Of a stretch of DNA of 64,000 bases, positions 53,681 through 62,344 are shown piece by piece. Every line of letters begins with the position of its first letter. The stretch's first letter is position 1. The DNA is from an uncultured Bulleidia sp. (lineage in GTDB: Bacteria; Bacillota_I; Bacilli_A; Erysipelotrichales; Erysipelotrichaceae). The notes below the pieces were generated by a model. The model saw only the letters and a list, made by a program, of their open reading frames with translations. It was not told the origin of the DNA and made no database searches. Both the position numbers and the translations under genes were made by a program. The stretch lies in the NCBI GenBank assembly GCA_947087645.1, contig CAMUDN010000003.1, positions 62,001 to 126,000 of the forward strand, written 5' to 3'.

Positions 53681-54724
53681 ATGCAAAAAGTATTAAAAGA
53701 TATTCAGAAAGCTCTTTTAAGTGGTGTTTCTTATATGATGCCTGTAGTTGTAGCAGGGGGAGTAATATTAGCTATATCGTTATTAGGAGCTAGTCAAACA
53801 GCTAAGGGTTTAGTACCTGCAAATGAGCTTTTAAAATTTTTAAATAGTTTAGGTAAAGCTGGCATGGCAATGATGATTCCGATATTTGCGGCTTATATTT
53901 CATATGCAATGGCTGGTAAGCCAGGTTTAACACCAGGATTTATACTTGGCTATTTAGCTAATAATACAATTAGTATTAATGGTTCAAATGTTAAAACAGG
54001 TTTTATTGGTGCTTTAATTTTAGGTGTTTTATGTGGATATTTAGTTAAATGGATGAAAACATGGTCGGTTGGCAAGTCATTACGTTCAATTATGCCGATA
54101 ATTATTATACCTGTATTAACTGTTCTTATATTAGGATTAGGATATTATTTTATTATTGCTTATCCAATTGCTATATTAGTTAACGGTTTATTAAATTTTA
54201 TGCGCAGTTTATCCAGTACTAATGCAATTGGTTTGGCTATTCTAATGGGAGCTATTGCCGAAATTGATTTTGGTGGTCCTGTTACAAAGGCTGTATCAAT
54301 GTTTACATTAGCTTTGATTAGTGAAGGTGTTTATTGGCCAAATGGTATCTTTCGTGTATTAGTAGCTATTCCGCCTATTGGTATTTTTCTATCATCAATA
54401 TTATTTCACAAAAAGTTTAGTGAAGAAGATCGTGATAATGCTAAAGCAGTTGGTATTATGGGTTGTCTTGGTATTACCGAAGGGGCAATACCTTATGCAT
54501 TAAAAGACCCTAAAGCAGTATATCCTGCTTCTATTATTGGTAGTATTGTAGCAGCTATAATTGCCCAAATAGGAAAAGTTGCTTGTCCTGTTCCGCATGG
54601 TGGTTTTATTGTTTTACCTGTGATTAGTAATCGTATTATATTTGTTATTGCAATTTTAGTTGGTTCATTAGTTACAGCTTTAGTTTTAGGCTTTTTAAAA
54701 AAGACGGTAATTATCGAAAAATAA
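53681..54724 (+). CDS. Fructose-family PTS EIIC
   Basis: 347-residue permease with about nine TM segments: LLSGVSYMMPVVVAGGVILAI, AYISYAMAGKPGLTPGFILGY, IDFGGPVTKAVSMFT, and GITEGAIPYALKDP with the conserved Glu. PVPHGGFIVLPVI is family-typical. Completes an A-B-C set with separate subunits. The sugar is unknown. Confidence 0.94.
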   Translation: MQKVLKDIQKALLSGVSYMMPVVVAGGVILAISLLGASQTAKGLVPANELLKFLNSLGKAGMAMMIPIFAAYISYAMAGKPGLTPGFILGYLANNTISINGSNVKTGFIGALILGVLCGYLVKWMKTWSVGKSLRSIMPIIIIPVLTVLILGLGYYFIIAYPIAILVNGLLNFMRSLSSTNAIGLAILMGAIAEIDFGGPVTKAVSMFTLALISEGVYWPNGIFRVLVAIPPIGIFLSSILFHKKFSEEDRDNAKAVGIMGCLGITEGAIPYALKDPKAVYPASIIGSIVAAIIAQIGKVACPVPHGGFIVLPVISNRIIFVIAILVGSLVTALVLGFLKKTVIIEK

Positions 54725-54750
54725 ATTAGTGACTATCATTTTATCTTTAA

Positions 54751-54787
54751 ATAAATAAGAGACATATTGATCATGTCTCTTATTTAT
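54751..54787. terminator. Bidirectional terminator between PTS and metallophosphoesterase genes
   Basis: Perfect 15-base stem ATAAATAAGAGACAT / ATGTCTCTTATTTAT with a 7-base loop. Confidence 0.9.
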
Positions 54788-54794
54788 ATGATTA

Positions 54795-55646
54795 TTATTT
54801 TTCTTTTTTTAGGGTATATAAAACAATTTCTGCTGGTGCAAAAAGTCGCATATCATGCTTAATCGTGCCGACTCCTGATGTTATATCTAAAATAAATTTA
54901 TCTTGAATATGAGCTTTACCACGAAAATAATCTTTTGCCATTAAAGGATTAACAAGGGTATAAAACCATGTATAAATTTGTCCACCTAAGCTATGAGCAG
55001 CTAAATAGTAGTCATTTAAATTAGGTGGTACTTGCTTAACAGTATCAGGGCAATGTGAAAAACTAATTACATAGTCTTCAGGAATAATATTTTCATAAGC
55101 TTTTTTACTATCAATTTGTTTAGTTATACCATTAGCTAAACCAACTAATTTAATGCTTTCATTTGTTTTTTTATGGAGTGAACAATTTTGATTTTGTAAT
55201 ATTTCAAAATCACTTTTAAATAAAATTTCATTGGTTATTTTAATATGTTCTGCATCCATTTCATCTTGATCACCCATAACAGCAAATTTACCATATGGTG
55301 CTTTAATACGACTGAAAGCTGATTGAATCTGTTTTTTTGACTGAGCATCTATTTTAGCTATTTTACTGTAAATATCACCACCAAAAAGAACTACATCACT
55401 ATTTGTTTCATTTATACGATCAATTAATTTATGTAATCTTTTTTCATTCATAAATTCACCATATTGTAAATCTGAAAAATAAAGAATATGAAAATTATCT
55501 AATGACATGGGTATTTTTTTTGAAATAAGTGTTTCTTTACGTAAAATAAATTTTTTAGGAGATATATAGATACTATGTAAAATAATCATGGCAACAGAAA
55601 GTAAAACAAGAAAAGAAATAATTATTAATTTTAGATATTTTTTCAT
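54795..55646 (-). CDS. YkuE-like metallophosphoesterase with altered metal site
   Basis: 283 residues: N-terminal TM (LIIISFLVLLSVAMIIL), then a calcineurin-like domain resembling YkuE/YaeI. Comparing motifs: D-x-H is DLQ (D59, Q61); GD is kept (FGGD, 89-91); GNHD is GDQD (125-128); SH is kept (SFSHCPD); GHSHGGQ is AHSLGGQ (H218, L220). So three His and one Asn of the di-metal centre are replaced while the fold motifs stay clear. Likely inactive or changed in function. Divergent from the HAD-like gene 51 bases away. Confidence 0.75.
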   Translation of the reverse strand: MKKYLKLIIISFLVLLSVAMIILHSIYISPKKFILRKETLISKKIPMSLDNFHILYFSDLQYGEFMNEKRLHKLIDRINETNSDVVLFGGDIYSKIAKIDAQSKKQIQSAFSRIKAPYGKFAVMGDQDEMDAEHIKITNEILFKSDFEILQNQNCSLHKKTNESIKLVGLANGITKQIDSKKAYENIIPEDYVISFSHCPDTVKQVPPNLNDYYLAAHSLGGQIYTWFYTLVNPLMAKDYFRGKAHIQDKFILDITSGVGTIKHDMRLFAPAEIVLYTLKKEK

Positions 55647-55681
55647 AAGTGCATTTTATCATAATTAGCATGAATGATACA

Positions 55682-55690
55682 TGTTAAAAT
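55682..55690 (+). promoter_or_regulatory. Extended -10 directly before a HAD-like gene (leaderless candidate)
   Basis: TGTTAAAAT: TG, one base, then TAAAAT (55685-55690), ending 7 bases before ATG 55698. No SD is present. Confidence 0.5.
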
Positions 55691-55697
55691 AGAGTAT

Positions 55698-56429
55698 ATG
55701 AATTTATTATCTAAAATTTTTTTAGTGCCAGATGAATTATTAACAAATAAAGAAGGGTTGTTATTTATTGATAAATTGTATCAAAAGAGTATTAATTTTA
55801 TAATTATGAGTCAAACACAAAATTATACTTATTGGCAAAAAATGATACCTTTTTTAAAAGAGAAACAATTTTATAACAGTACTAAAGCAGCTTTAAGTTA
55901 TATTTTACGGAAAAATACAAAAGCAAAAGTTAATTATTTTGGGACTAATAAAATAAGAGAAGAAATATATAATTATGGTATGACAATTGATATTTCAAGA
56001 CCTGATTATCTTTTAATTGGTCGTAAATCTTTTATTGCCGAAGAAGATGTTACTAATGTCATTTATAATGTTCAAATGGGAGCAAAATTAATTTCTTTAG
56101 ATTCACGTAAAATACAAGATAAAGATGGTTATCTTGTATATGGGGCAAGTAGTTTAGCTTATATGTTTGCCTATATGTGTGATTGTAAAATATATCCATT
56201 TGGTTTAGATACAAAATCATTTCAAAAGGAATTATTATCTTTTATGCATATTGAGCCACAAAATGTTTGTCGTATTTGTACTAATCTTGAATCAGAAACA
56301 TCAATTACTCGAGAATTTGGTATGACATCTGTTTTTTTTACGAAACATCGGGAAATTAATTTCCTTAATATAAATAAAGAACAATATGCTGATTATATTG
56401 TTGATTCACTTGCGGGTATCTTTAAATGA
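55698..56429 (+). CDS. HAD-IIA (NagD/PNPase-like) pseudoenzyme
   Basis: 243 residues that follow the HAD-IIA plan: FGTNKIREEIYNYG and SRPDYLLIG (family IG..gL..eL...G; VvvG), GAKLISLDSRKIQDKDGYLVYGASSLAYMF (family GA.fI.tN.D.......GaG.l), and IEPQNVCRI...FGMTSVFFT (family P..vlmVGDrl.TDI..a...GM.tvlVLTG). The catalytic parts are lost: DxDG at the N terminus is VPDELL (10-15) and GDRLxTD is CTNLESET (194-201); the GKP lysine region reads GLDTK. ATG 55698 is preferred to ATG 55674. The call is my alignment by eye. Confidence 0.6.
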   Translation: MNLLSKIFLVPDELLTNKEGLLFIDKLYQKSINFIIMSQTQNYTYWQKMIPFLKEKQFYNSTKAALSYILRKNTKAKVNYFGTNKIREEIYNYGMTIDISRPDYLLIGRKSFIAEEDVTNVIYNVQMGAKLISLDSRKIQDKDGYLVYGASSLAYMFAYMCDCKIYPFGLDTKSFQKELLSFMHIEPQNVCRICTNLESETSITREFGMTSVFFTKHREINFLNINKEQYADYIVDSLAGIFK

Positions 56430-56439
56430 AGTGTATAAT
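56410..56439 (+). promoter_or_regulatory. leuS promoter
   Basis: TTGCGG (56410-56415), 18-base spacer, TATAAT (56434-56439); it overlaps the end of the upstream gene. Confidence 0.7.
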
Positions 56440-56454
56440 ATAAATACCAAGCAA

Positions 56455-56642
56455 TGAAAAAGAGTAGTAGGATAAAGGCTATAAAAGAGAGCTAAGGTTT
56501 GCTGTGACTTAGTATAGACCGCTATTTGAACTCACTTTGGAGTAAGGCGTAACTCTTGCGATAAAAGAGATAAAGGGCACATTTTGTGAACTAAGGTGGT
56601 ACCGCGTGATTAACGTCCTTAGAAATAAGGGCTTTTTTTATT
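56455..56642 (+). promoter_or_regulatory. T-box riboswitch of leuS (Leu CTC specifier)
   Basis: Stem I region with GAACTCACT, giving specifier codon CTC (56531-56533) for tRNA-Leu. The T-box core AAGGTGGTACCGCG (56593-56606) is perfect, followed by terminator GTCCTTA (56615-56621) / TAAGGGC (56626-56632) and a T-run. Uncharged tRNA-Leu would favour antitermination and leuS expression. Confidence 0.93.
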
Positions 56643-56657
56643 TATAGGAGGACTAAG

Positions 56658-59048
56658 ATGCCATATAATTACAAAGAAATTGAAGCCAAATGGCAAAAAT
56701 ATTGGGCTGAGAAAGAAACATTTAAAACAGATGTATACGATTTTGATAAGCCTAAGTATTATGCATTGGATATGTTTCCATATCCAAGTGGTCATGGTTT
56801 ACATGCTGGCCATCCAGAAGGTTATACTGCAACCGATATTATTTGTCGTAAACGTCGTATGCAAGGATATAATGTTTTACATCCGATGGGATTTGATGCC
56901 TTTGGTTTACCAGCTGAGCAATATGCTATTCAAACAGGAAATAATCCAGCTGAATTTACTAAACAAAATATTGCTACTTTTACGAAGCAATTAAAAGCTT
57001 TTGGCTTTTCATATGATTGGCAACGTGCTATTAGTACAGCTGATCCAAGTTTTTATCATTGGACACAATGGATTTTTAAATTACTTTTTATAGATGGCTT
57101 AGCTAAATATGTAGATATGCCAGTCAATTGGTGTGAACAATTAGGAACAGTTTTATCTAATGATGAAGTTATTGATGGGAAAAGTGAAAGAGGTAATTAT
57201 CCAGTTATTCGAAAAAATATGAAACAATGGGTCATTGATATTCCTAAGTATGCTGAGAAATTATTAGCTGGCTTAGAAGAAGTTGATTGGCCTGAGTCAA
57301 CAAAAGAGATGCAAAGAAACTGGATTGGTAAATCAGAAGGAGCTATTATTAAATTTAAAGTTAAGGATAGTGAATATACTTTTGATGTTTTTACGACTCG
57401 TTGTGACACATTATTTGGTGCTAGTTATTGTGTTTTAGCACCCGAACATAAATTAATAGATAAAATAACAACATCTTCACAAAAAGAACAAGTACTTGCT
57501 TATCAAAAACAAGCAGCTTCTAAATCTGATTTAGAAAGAACAGAAAATAAGGAAAAAACAGGCTGTTTTACGGGTGCTTATGCAATCAATCCAGTGAATA
57601 ATAAAGCAATACCAATTTGGATATCTGATTATGTTTTAGAAAGCTATGGTACAGGAGCTATTATGGCTGTTCCTGCTCATGATGAAAGAGATTATGCTTT
57701 TGCAAAAAAATTTGACTTAGCAATAATACCAGTTTTAAAGGGCGGAGATATTAGCAAAGAGGCATGGTGTGAAGATGGTCTACACATTAATTCAGAATGG
57801 CTAAATGGTTTAAATAAAAAAGAAGCTATTGAAAAAATGATTGCTTTTTTAACAACAAATAAAATTGGTTATAAAAAAATAAATTATAAAATTAGAGAAT
57901 GGATTTTTGCCCGGCAAAGATATTGGGGCGAACCAATTCCGATTATTCATTTAGAAGATGATTCTTTAGTAGCATTGTCAGATGATCAATTACCTTTATT
58001 GTTACCAGAATTAGCTGATTACAAACCGGGTAAAGGTGGCGTTGCACCATTAGCTAAGGCTAAAGAATGGGTTAATGTTATGGTTGGTAAACAAAAAGGG
58101 CAAAGAGAAACAAGTACAATGCCAGGATCCGCAGGTAGTAGTTGGTATTATTTACGTTATATTGATCCACAAAATGAGAAATGTTTGGCTGATCCTATCT
58201 TGTTAAAACATTGGATGCCAGTTGATTTATATGTTGGGGGACCTGAGCATGCTGTTGGTCATTTATTATATGCGCGCATGTGGAATAGGTTTTTATATGA
58301 TAAAGGACTTGTTTTTTGCCCTGAGCCATTTAAAAAATTAGTTCATCAAGGTATGATTTTAGGCAAAAATGGTATTAAAATGGGTAAAAGATATCCAGAA
58401 TTTATTGTTGATCCAAATGAATTGATAGCTAATTATGGAGCTGATACAGTACGTGTATATGAAATGTTTATGGGACCATTAGAAGCTTCTAAACCATGGA
58501 GTGAACAAGGTGTTGAGGGTATTTTTAAGTGGTTAAATCGGGTCTATCGTTTAATTGTTGAAAGCCATAAAATAAGTAATGAAAATGATGGATCACTAGA
58601 TCGTATTTATCATGCTTCGGTTAAAAAAATATCAGAAGATATGGAAAGTTTAAACTTTAATACAGCCATTTCACAAATGATGATTTTTATTAATGAATGT
58701 TATAAAGCAAAGTCATTATATAAGCCATATATAGAGGGATTTATTAAGATGTTGTCTTGTTTTGCTCCCCATTTAGGCGAAGAATTATGGTCAATTGTAA
58801 GTGGTAAAGAAGGTATTAGTTTTACTACTTGGCCAAGCTATGATGAAACAAAGCTTATTCAAGATAAAGTGATAATTGTTGTACAAGTTAATGGTAAATT
58901 AAGAGCTAAGTTTGAAGCTGATAAAGACAGTTCAAAAGAATGGCTAGAAGATAAGGCTTTAAGTTTAGTTACCAATTATACTGATAATAAGAAGATTGTT
59001 AAGATTATTATTGTAGCTAATAAATTAGTTAATGTTGTGGTTAAATAA
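56658..59048 (+). CDS. leuS: Leucyl-tRNA synthetase
   Basis: 796 residues, class I. FPYPSGHGLHAGHPEGY holds HIGH as HAGH (49-52); the CP1 editing domain is present (TTRCDTLFGASYCVLAPEH; GTGAIMAVPAHDERDYAFA); KMSKS appears as KMGKR near 574. The C-terminal anticodon-binding domain and KVNGKLRAKFEAD end are normal. AGGAGG SD behind a T-box leader. Confidence 0.97.
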   Translation: MPYNYKEIEAKWQKYWAEKETFKTDVYDFDKPKYYALDMFPYPSGHGLHAGHPEGYTATDIICRKRRMQGYNVLHPMGFDAFGLPAEQYAIQTGNNPAEFTKQNIATFTKQLKAFGFSYDWQRAISTADPSFYHWTQWIFKLLFIDGLAKYVDMPVNWCEQLGTVLSNDEVIDGKSERGNYPVIRKNMKQWVIDIPKYAEKLLAGLEEVDWPESTKEMQRNWIGKSEGAIIKFKVKDSEYTFDVFTTRCDTLFGASYCVLAPEHKLIDKITTSSQKEQVLAYQKQAASKSDLERTENKEKTGCFTGAYAINPVNNKAIPIWISDYVLESYGTGAIMAVPAHDERDYAFAKKFDLAIIPVLKGGDISKEAWCEDGLHINSEWLNGLNKKEAIEKMIAFLTTNKIGYKKINYKIREWIFARQRYWGEPIPIIHLEDDSLVALSDDQLPLLLPELADYKPGKGGVAPLAKAKEWVNVMVGKQKGQRETSTMPGSAGSSWYYLRYIDPQNEKCLADPILLKHWMPVDLYVGGPEHAVGHLLYARMWNRFLYDKGLVFCPEPFKKLVHQGMILGKNGIKMGKRYPEFIVDPNELIANYGADTVRVYEMFMGPLEASKPWSEQGVEGIFKWLNRVYRLIVESHKISNENDGSLDRIYHASVKKISEDMESLNFNTAISQMMIFINECYKAKSLYKPYIEGFIKMLSCFAPHLGEELWSIVSGKEGISFTTWPSYDETKLIQDKVIIVVQVNGKLRAKFEADKDSSKEWLEDKALSLVTNYTDNKKIVKIIIVANKLVNVVVK

Positions 59049-59087
59049 AATATGATTGAAATTATATATGAGTATAAAGGATCGATT

Positions 59088-59270
59088 ATGCATATGAAGT
59101 ATGAGAATAGAGATATTTTTTTAACTTCACAACTAGCATGTACTTTAGATGTTCCATCTTTTTATACGGTTTTGAAAGTAATTGTTGATCAACATGAAAT
59201 TAAAGATTTAGCAAATGTTAAACAAGATGATGTTTATCATTATTTTTTAAAGCAAAAACAAAAAAATTAA
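59088..59270 (+). CDS. Small protein after leuS, unrecognised
   Basis: 60 residues (MHMKYENRDIFLTSQLACTLDVPSFYTVLKVIVDQHE...). AAAGGA (59076-59081) lies 6 bases before ATG 59088, so I prefer that to the SD-less ATG at 59052. Soluble, mixed helix; no family recognised. Two hairpins follow. Confidence 0.5.
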   Translation: MHMKYENRDIFLTSQLACTLDVPSFYTVLKVIVDQHEIKDLANVKQDDVYHYFLKQKQKN

Positions 59271-59307
59271 ATGTTTAGTATTACTTAGATATTAATCTAA
59301 TACTAAA

Positions 59308-59344
59308 ATAGCCATAGTTGGTATTATGCTGACTATGGTTTTTA
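59308..59344 (+). terminator. Terminator after leuS unit
   Basis: AGCCATAGT / ACTATGGTT stem (one G-T pair) followed by TTTT. A weaker TTAGTATTA / TAATACTAA hairpin precedes it. Confidence 0.8.
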
Positions 59345-59361
59345 ATTTGGATGATAATAAA

Positions 59362-59389
59362 AAGTCTACTTTTTATATTTAGTAGACTT
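59362..59389 (-). terminator. gltX terminator (minus strand)
   Basis: AAGTCTACT / AGTAGACTT stem; an A-run on its left gives the T-run for minus-strand transcripts. Confidence 0.8.
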
Positions 59390-59418
59390 AGATAATATTG
59401 AAATATTTTGTACTTGTT

Positions 59419-60876
59419 TTAGATATTGTTTTCTAATTGTTTGATTGATAGTTGAAGCCGTCTTAAAGTTTCTTGCTTGCCTAAAATATCAGCTATTTCA
59501 ATAGCTCCACCAGGTGTAAATTGCTTACCACTAATAGCTAAACGTAAAGGGAATAATACTTGTCCATTTTTCATTCCTAATTTGCTAGGTAAAGCCATTA
59601 ATGTATCATGTAAATTTATTTCTGACCAATCATCCAGTTTTTCTAATACAGGTTGAATAGCTTTTAAAGCTACTAAAGCTATTTCATTATTTGTTTTCAT
59701 TTTTTTATTTTGGTAAAGGCTATTATCATAGCTTGGAAATTGATCAAAGAAATCAACCATTTCTGGTATTTGTATTAGTGTTTCTGCTCGATTTTGTAAT
59801 ATTTTAGCAATCTTTTTAATGACAAATGAGCCATGTACACCTTGTTTAATATAAGGCGTAACTAATTTTGTATATTGATCAAGATCCATATTTCTTAACC
59901 ATTGGGCATTAACCCAAGTTAATTTATTTAAATCGAAGATAGCACCAGATGTTCCTATGTGTTTAACATTAAAAGCATTAACTAGTTCAGCTAAAGTATA
60001 AATTTCTTTTGAACTATCAGGTGCCCAACCAAGTAAGGCAATATAATTTAAGATAGCTTCTGGTAAATAACCTTTTTTAATTAAATCTTGAAAAGAAGCA
60101 TCACCATTACGTTTAGAAAGTTTTGTTGTTTCATCTTTCATAACAGGTGGACAATGAATATAAGTTGGAATAGACCAGCCAAAAGCTTGGTAGATCAAGT
60201 TATACTTAGGTGTTGAACTTAAATATTCCATTCCTCTTACAACATGTGTAATATGCATGGTATGATCATCAATAATATTTGCAAAATTATAAGTAGGAAA
60301 ACCATCAGATTTTAATAAAATTGACTCATCTAAAGTATTATTTTCAACTGTAATATGACCAAATACTTCATCGTCAAAAGAAGTTGTTCCCTGATCAGGA
60401 ATAGTTTGGCGAACTACATATTTTTCACCATTTGCTATCCGTCTGGCACATTCATCAGCACTCAAACATTTACATGGATCATCATATTTAAAACTTTCTT
60501 TACGAGCTGCTTGTAATTCCCGTTGTGCATTAATCATTTCTTCATCACAGAAACAATAATGTGCACCTTTACGAGCAATTAATTCTTTAGCATATTTTTG
60601 ATAAATACCGGAATGCATTCTTTCGGATTGAACATAAGGACCATACTCACCACCAACACTAGGACCTTCATCAAATTTTAAATGACATTGTTCAAGTGTT
60701 TGATAAATAATATCTGTAGCTCCATTGACTAAACGTCCTTGGTCAGTATCTTCAATACGCAAAATAAAAACACCATCAGGATCTTTTTTAGCAATTAGAT
60801 AAGTGTATAGAGCAGTTCTTAAATTACCAATATGCATATAGCCGGTTGGGCTAGGGGCAAATCTTGTTCTTCTCAT
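59419..60876 (-). CDS. gltX: Glutamyl-tRNA synthetase
   Basis: 485 residues, class I. RFAPSPTGYMHIGNLRTALY (HIGH as HIGN, 15-18), a zinc-binding-like C-F-C...C-x-C region (HYCFCDEEM...DPCKCL), and KMSKS as KLSKRNG near 253. Whether it also charges tRNA-Gln (non-discriminating form) cannot be told here; no glnS or gatCAB is in the window. SD AAGGAG on the minus strand. Divergent from tRNA-Gln. Confidence 0.96.
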   Translation of the reverse strand: MRRTRFAPSPTGYMHIGNLRTALYTYLIAKKDPDGVFILRIEDTDQGRLVNGATDIIYQTLEQCHLKFDEGPSVGGEYGPYVQSERMHSGIYQKYAKELIARKGAHYCFCDEEMINAQRELQAARKESFKYDDPCKCLSADECARRIANGEKYVVRQTIPDQGTTSFDDEVFGHITVENNTLDESILLKSDGFPTYNFANIIDDHTMHITHVVRGMEYLSSTPKYNLIYQAFGWSIPTYIHCPPVMKDETTKLSKRNGDASFQDLIKKGYLPEAILNYIALLGWAPDSSKEIYTLAELVNAFNVKHIGTSGAIFDLNKLTWVNAQWLRNMDLDQYTKLVTPYIKQGVHGSFVIKKIAKILQNRAETLIQIPEMVDFFDQFPSYDNSLYQNKKMKTNNEIALVALKAIQPVLEKLDDWSEINLHDTLMALPSKLGMKNGQVLFPLRLAISGKQFTPGGAIEIADILGKQETLRRLQLSIKQLENNI

Positions 60877-60901
60877 GCGTTTCTCCTTTAATATCTTTAA
60901 T

Positions 60902-60907
60902 ATTATA
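60902..60907 (-). promoter_or_regulatory. gltX -10 box
   Basis: On the minus strand TATAAT lies 26 bases before the gltX start; a -35 is not clear. Confidence 0.5.
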
Positions 60908-60927
60908 CCGTTAAGTTACTAAAATAG

Positions 60928-60955
60928 TTGAATTTTACGAAAAAAACTTTATAAT
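60928..60955 (+). promoter_or_regulatory. tRNA-Gln promoter
   Basis: TTGAAT (60928-60933), 16-base spacer, TATAAT (60950-60955), 11 bases before the mature tRNA. Confidence 0.75.
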
Positions 60956-60966
60956 AAGATCGATAT

Positions 60967-61038
60967 TGGGGTATAGCCAAGCGGTAAGGCAACTGGCTCT
61001 GAACCAGTCATGCGTGAGTTCGAATCTCTCTACCCCAG
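60967..61038 (+). tRNA. tRNA-Gln (anticodon CTG)
   Basis: Acceptor TGGGGTA / TACCCCA, discriminator G, anticodon stem ACTGG/CCAGT with loop CTCTGAA (anticodon CTG, decoding CAG), T-arm GTGAG-TTCGAAT-CTCTC. The T1-A72 pair and AAGCGGTAAGGCAA D-arm are typical of tRNA-Gln. The second T-stem pair is a T-T mismatch. CCA is not encoded. Confidence 0.93.
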
Positions 61039-61059
61039 CTGCGCTCTTGCGCTTTTTTT
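61039..61059 (+). terminator. Terminator after tRNA-Gln
   Basis: Short GCGC / GCGC stem with a TCTT loop and seven Ts. Confidence 0.75.
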
Positions 61060-61071
61060 ATATTAAGAGGT

Positions 61072-61683
61072 ATGATGAACTTGATGGATAAAGAAATTAT
61101 TATTGCAACTAAGAATCAACATAAAGTCCTTGAATTTAGAAAAATGCTTGAACCACTTGGTTTTAGTGTTAAAAGTTTATTTGATTTTCCTCATTTTCCG
61201 GATATTAGCGAGGATGGATTTAGCTTTGAAGATAATGCTCGTATAAAAGCCGAAACAGCAACTAATTTATTAAATAAAATGGTTATTAGTGATGATTCGG
61301 GTTTAGAAATTGATGCTTTTGGTGGACAACCAGGTATATATTCAGCTCGTTGGTTAGGAACATTAACACCATATATTTATAAAAATAAAGTTATTCTTGA
61401 TCGTTTACAAGGTGAAAGTAATCGCAAAGCAAGGTATGTTTGTGTTTTAGCTCTTGCAAGACCAAATCATGAAACAATTTATTTTCGTGGTGAATGTGAT
61501 TTAGAAGTTGCTTATGAAGCGCATGGCTTAAATGGATTTGGCTATGATCCGATAATGATTGATCCGCTTAGTCATAAGACTTTAGCAGAATTAAGTGAAG
61601 ATGAAAAAAATGCTATTTCTCATAGAGGAAAGGCAGTTAGACAATTAAAGGCGTGGTTAGAAAAAGAATATGGCAAAAATTAA
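61072..61683 (+). CDS. RdgB/HAM1 non-canonical purine NTP pyrophosphatase
   Basis: 203 residues. Hydrolyses ITP, dITP and XTP to keep them out of nucleic acids. IIIATKNQHKVLEFRKML (family T-x-N-x-x-K-x-x-E), SFEDNARIKAETA, DDSGLEIDAFGGQPGIYSARW, and GFGYDPI...SHRGKAVRQL are all classic. AAGAGG SD. Overlaps the next gene by 14 bases. Confidence 0.96.
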   Translation: MMNLMDKEIIIATKNQHKVLEFRKMLEPLGFSVKSLFDFPHFPDISEDGFSFEDNARIKAETATNLLNKMVISDDSGLEIDAFGGQPGIYSARWLGTLTPYIYKNKVILDRLQGESNRKARYVCVLALARPNHETIYFRGECDLEVAYEAHGLNGFGYDPIMIDPLSHKTLAELSEDEKNAISHRGKAVRQLKAWLEKEYGKN

Positions 61684-62344
61684 ATCGTTTTTAGTTGGTT
61701 TTTGTTTTAGCCTTTTTATATTATTGACAACTATTGATCTGGTTGCTTTTAATCCATACTTTTTTAAAAAATCTTATCAGCAGGAGAAGACAAGTGAGAT
61801 TGTGAAAATGAGTGATAATGATTTATGGCAAGCAACTAATACCTTATTAACGTATTTAAAAGGTCAAAGAGAAGATATAATAGTTAAAGCTAGAATAAAT
61901 GGTAATGAAAGAAATGTTTTTAATGAACGAGAAATAGCTCATATGGTTGATGTTAAAAGACTTTATCAAAAGGCTATGATGGTGCGTATGTTTAGTTTAT
62001 TGTTATTAACAATTATTCTTCTATATGAATTTTTTCAAGATCAAAAACATTTTTTAACTTTCTTATACACTGCTTTTAAGCAAGGTTTAGCCGGCTTTGG
62101 TTTACTTATTTTAATCATAAGTATATATGCATTAACTGGTTTTGAAACTTTTTGGCTTAATTTTCATTATCTTTTTTTTGATAATGACTTATTTTTACTT
62201 GATCCTAATACTTCTATTATGATTAATATGTTTCCAGAAAATTTTTTCTTTAATTTAGTTATGTATATTATTGTGATTTTTGTATTATTCAATTTGATTA
62301 TATATATTATTTTTGATTTTTTGAAAAAAAGGAGATTAGTATGA
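61670..62344 (+). CDS. DUF1461 (TIGR01906-type) integral membrane protein
   Basis: 224 residues with about five TM segments. Family marks: an N-terminal TM, then NDLWQATNTLLTYLKGQRED, FNEREIAHMVDVKRLY, and FHYLFFDNDLFLLDPNTSIMINMFPENFF, all usual for the DUF1461 family of unknown function. It sits between rdgB and trmL, overlapping both. Confidence 0.88.
   Translation: MAKIKSFLVGFCFSLFILLTTIDLVAFNPYFFKKSYQQEKTSEIVKMSDNDLWQATNTLLTYLKGQREDIIVKARINGNERNVFNEREIAHMVDVKRLYQKAMMVRMFSLLLLTIILLYEFFQDQKHFLTFLYTAFKQGLAGFGLLILIISIYALTGFETFWLNFHYLFFDNDLFLLDPNTSIMINMFPENFFFNLVMYIIVIFVLFNLIIYIIFDFLKKRRLV

Noticed and set aside
57899..58390. leuS KMGKR in place of KMSKS as a sign of inactivity
   Set aside because: The rest of the synthetase, including its editing domain and T-box, is intact, and KMSKS is known to vary; I treat it as a lineage variant.
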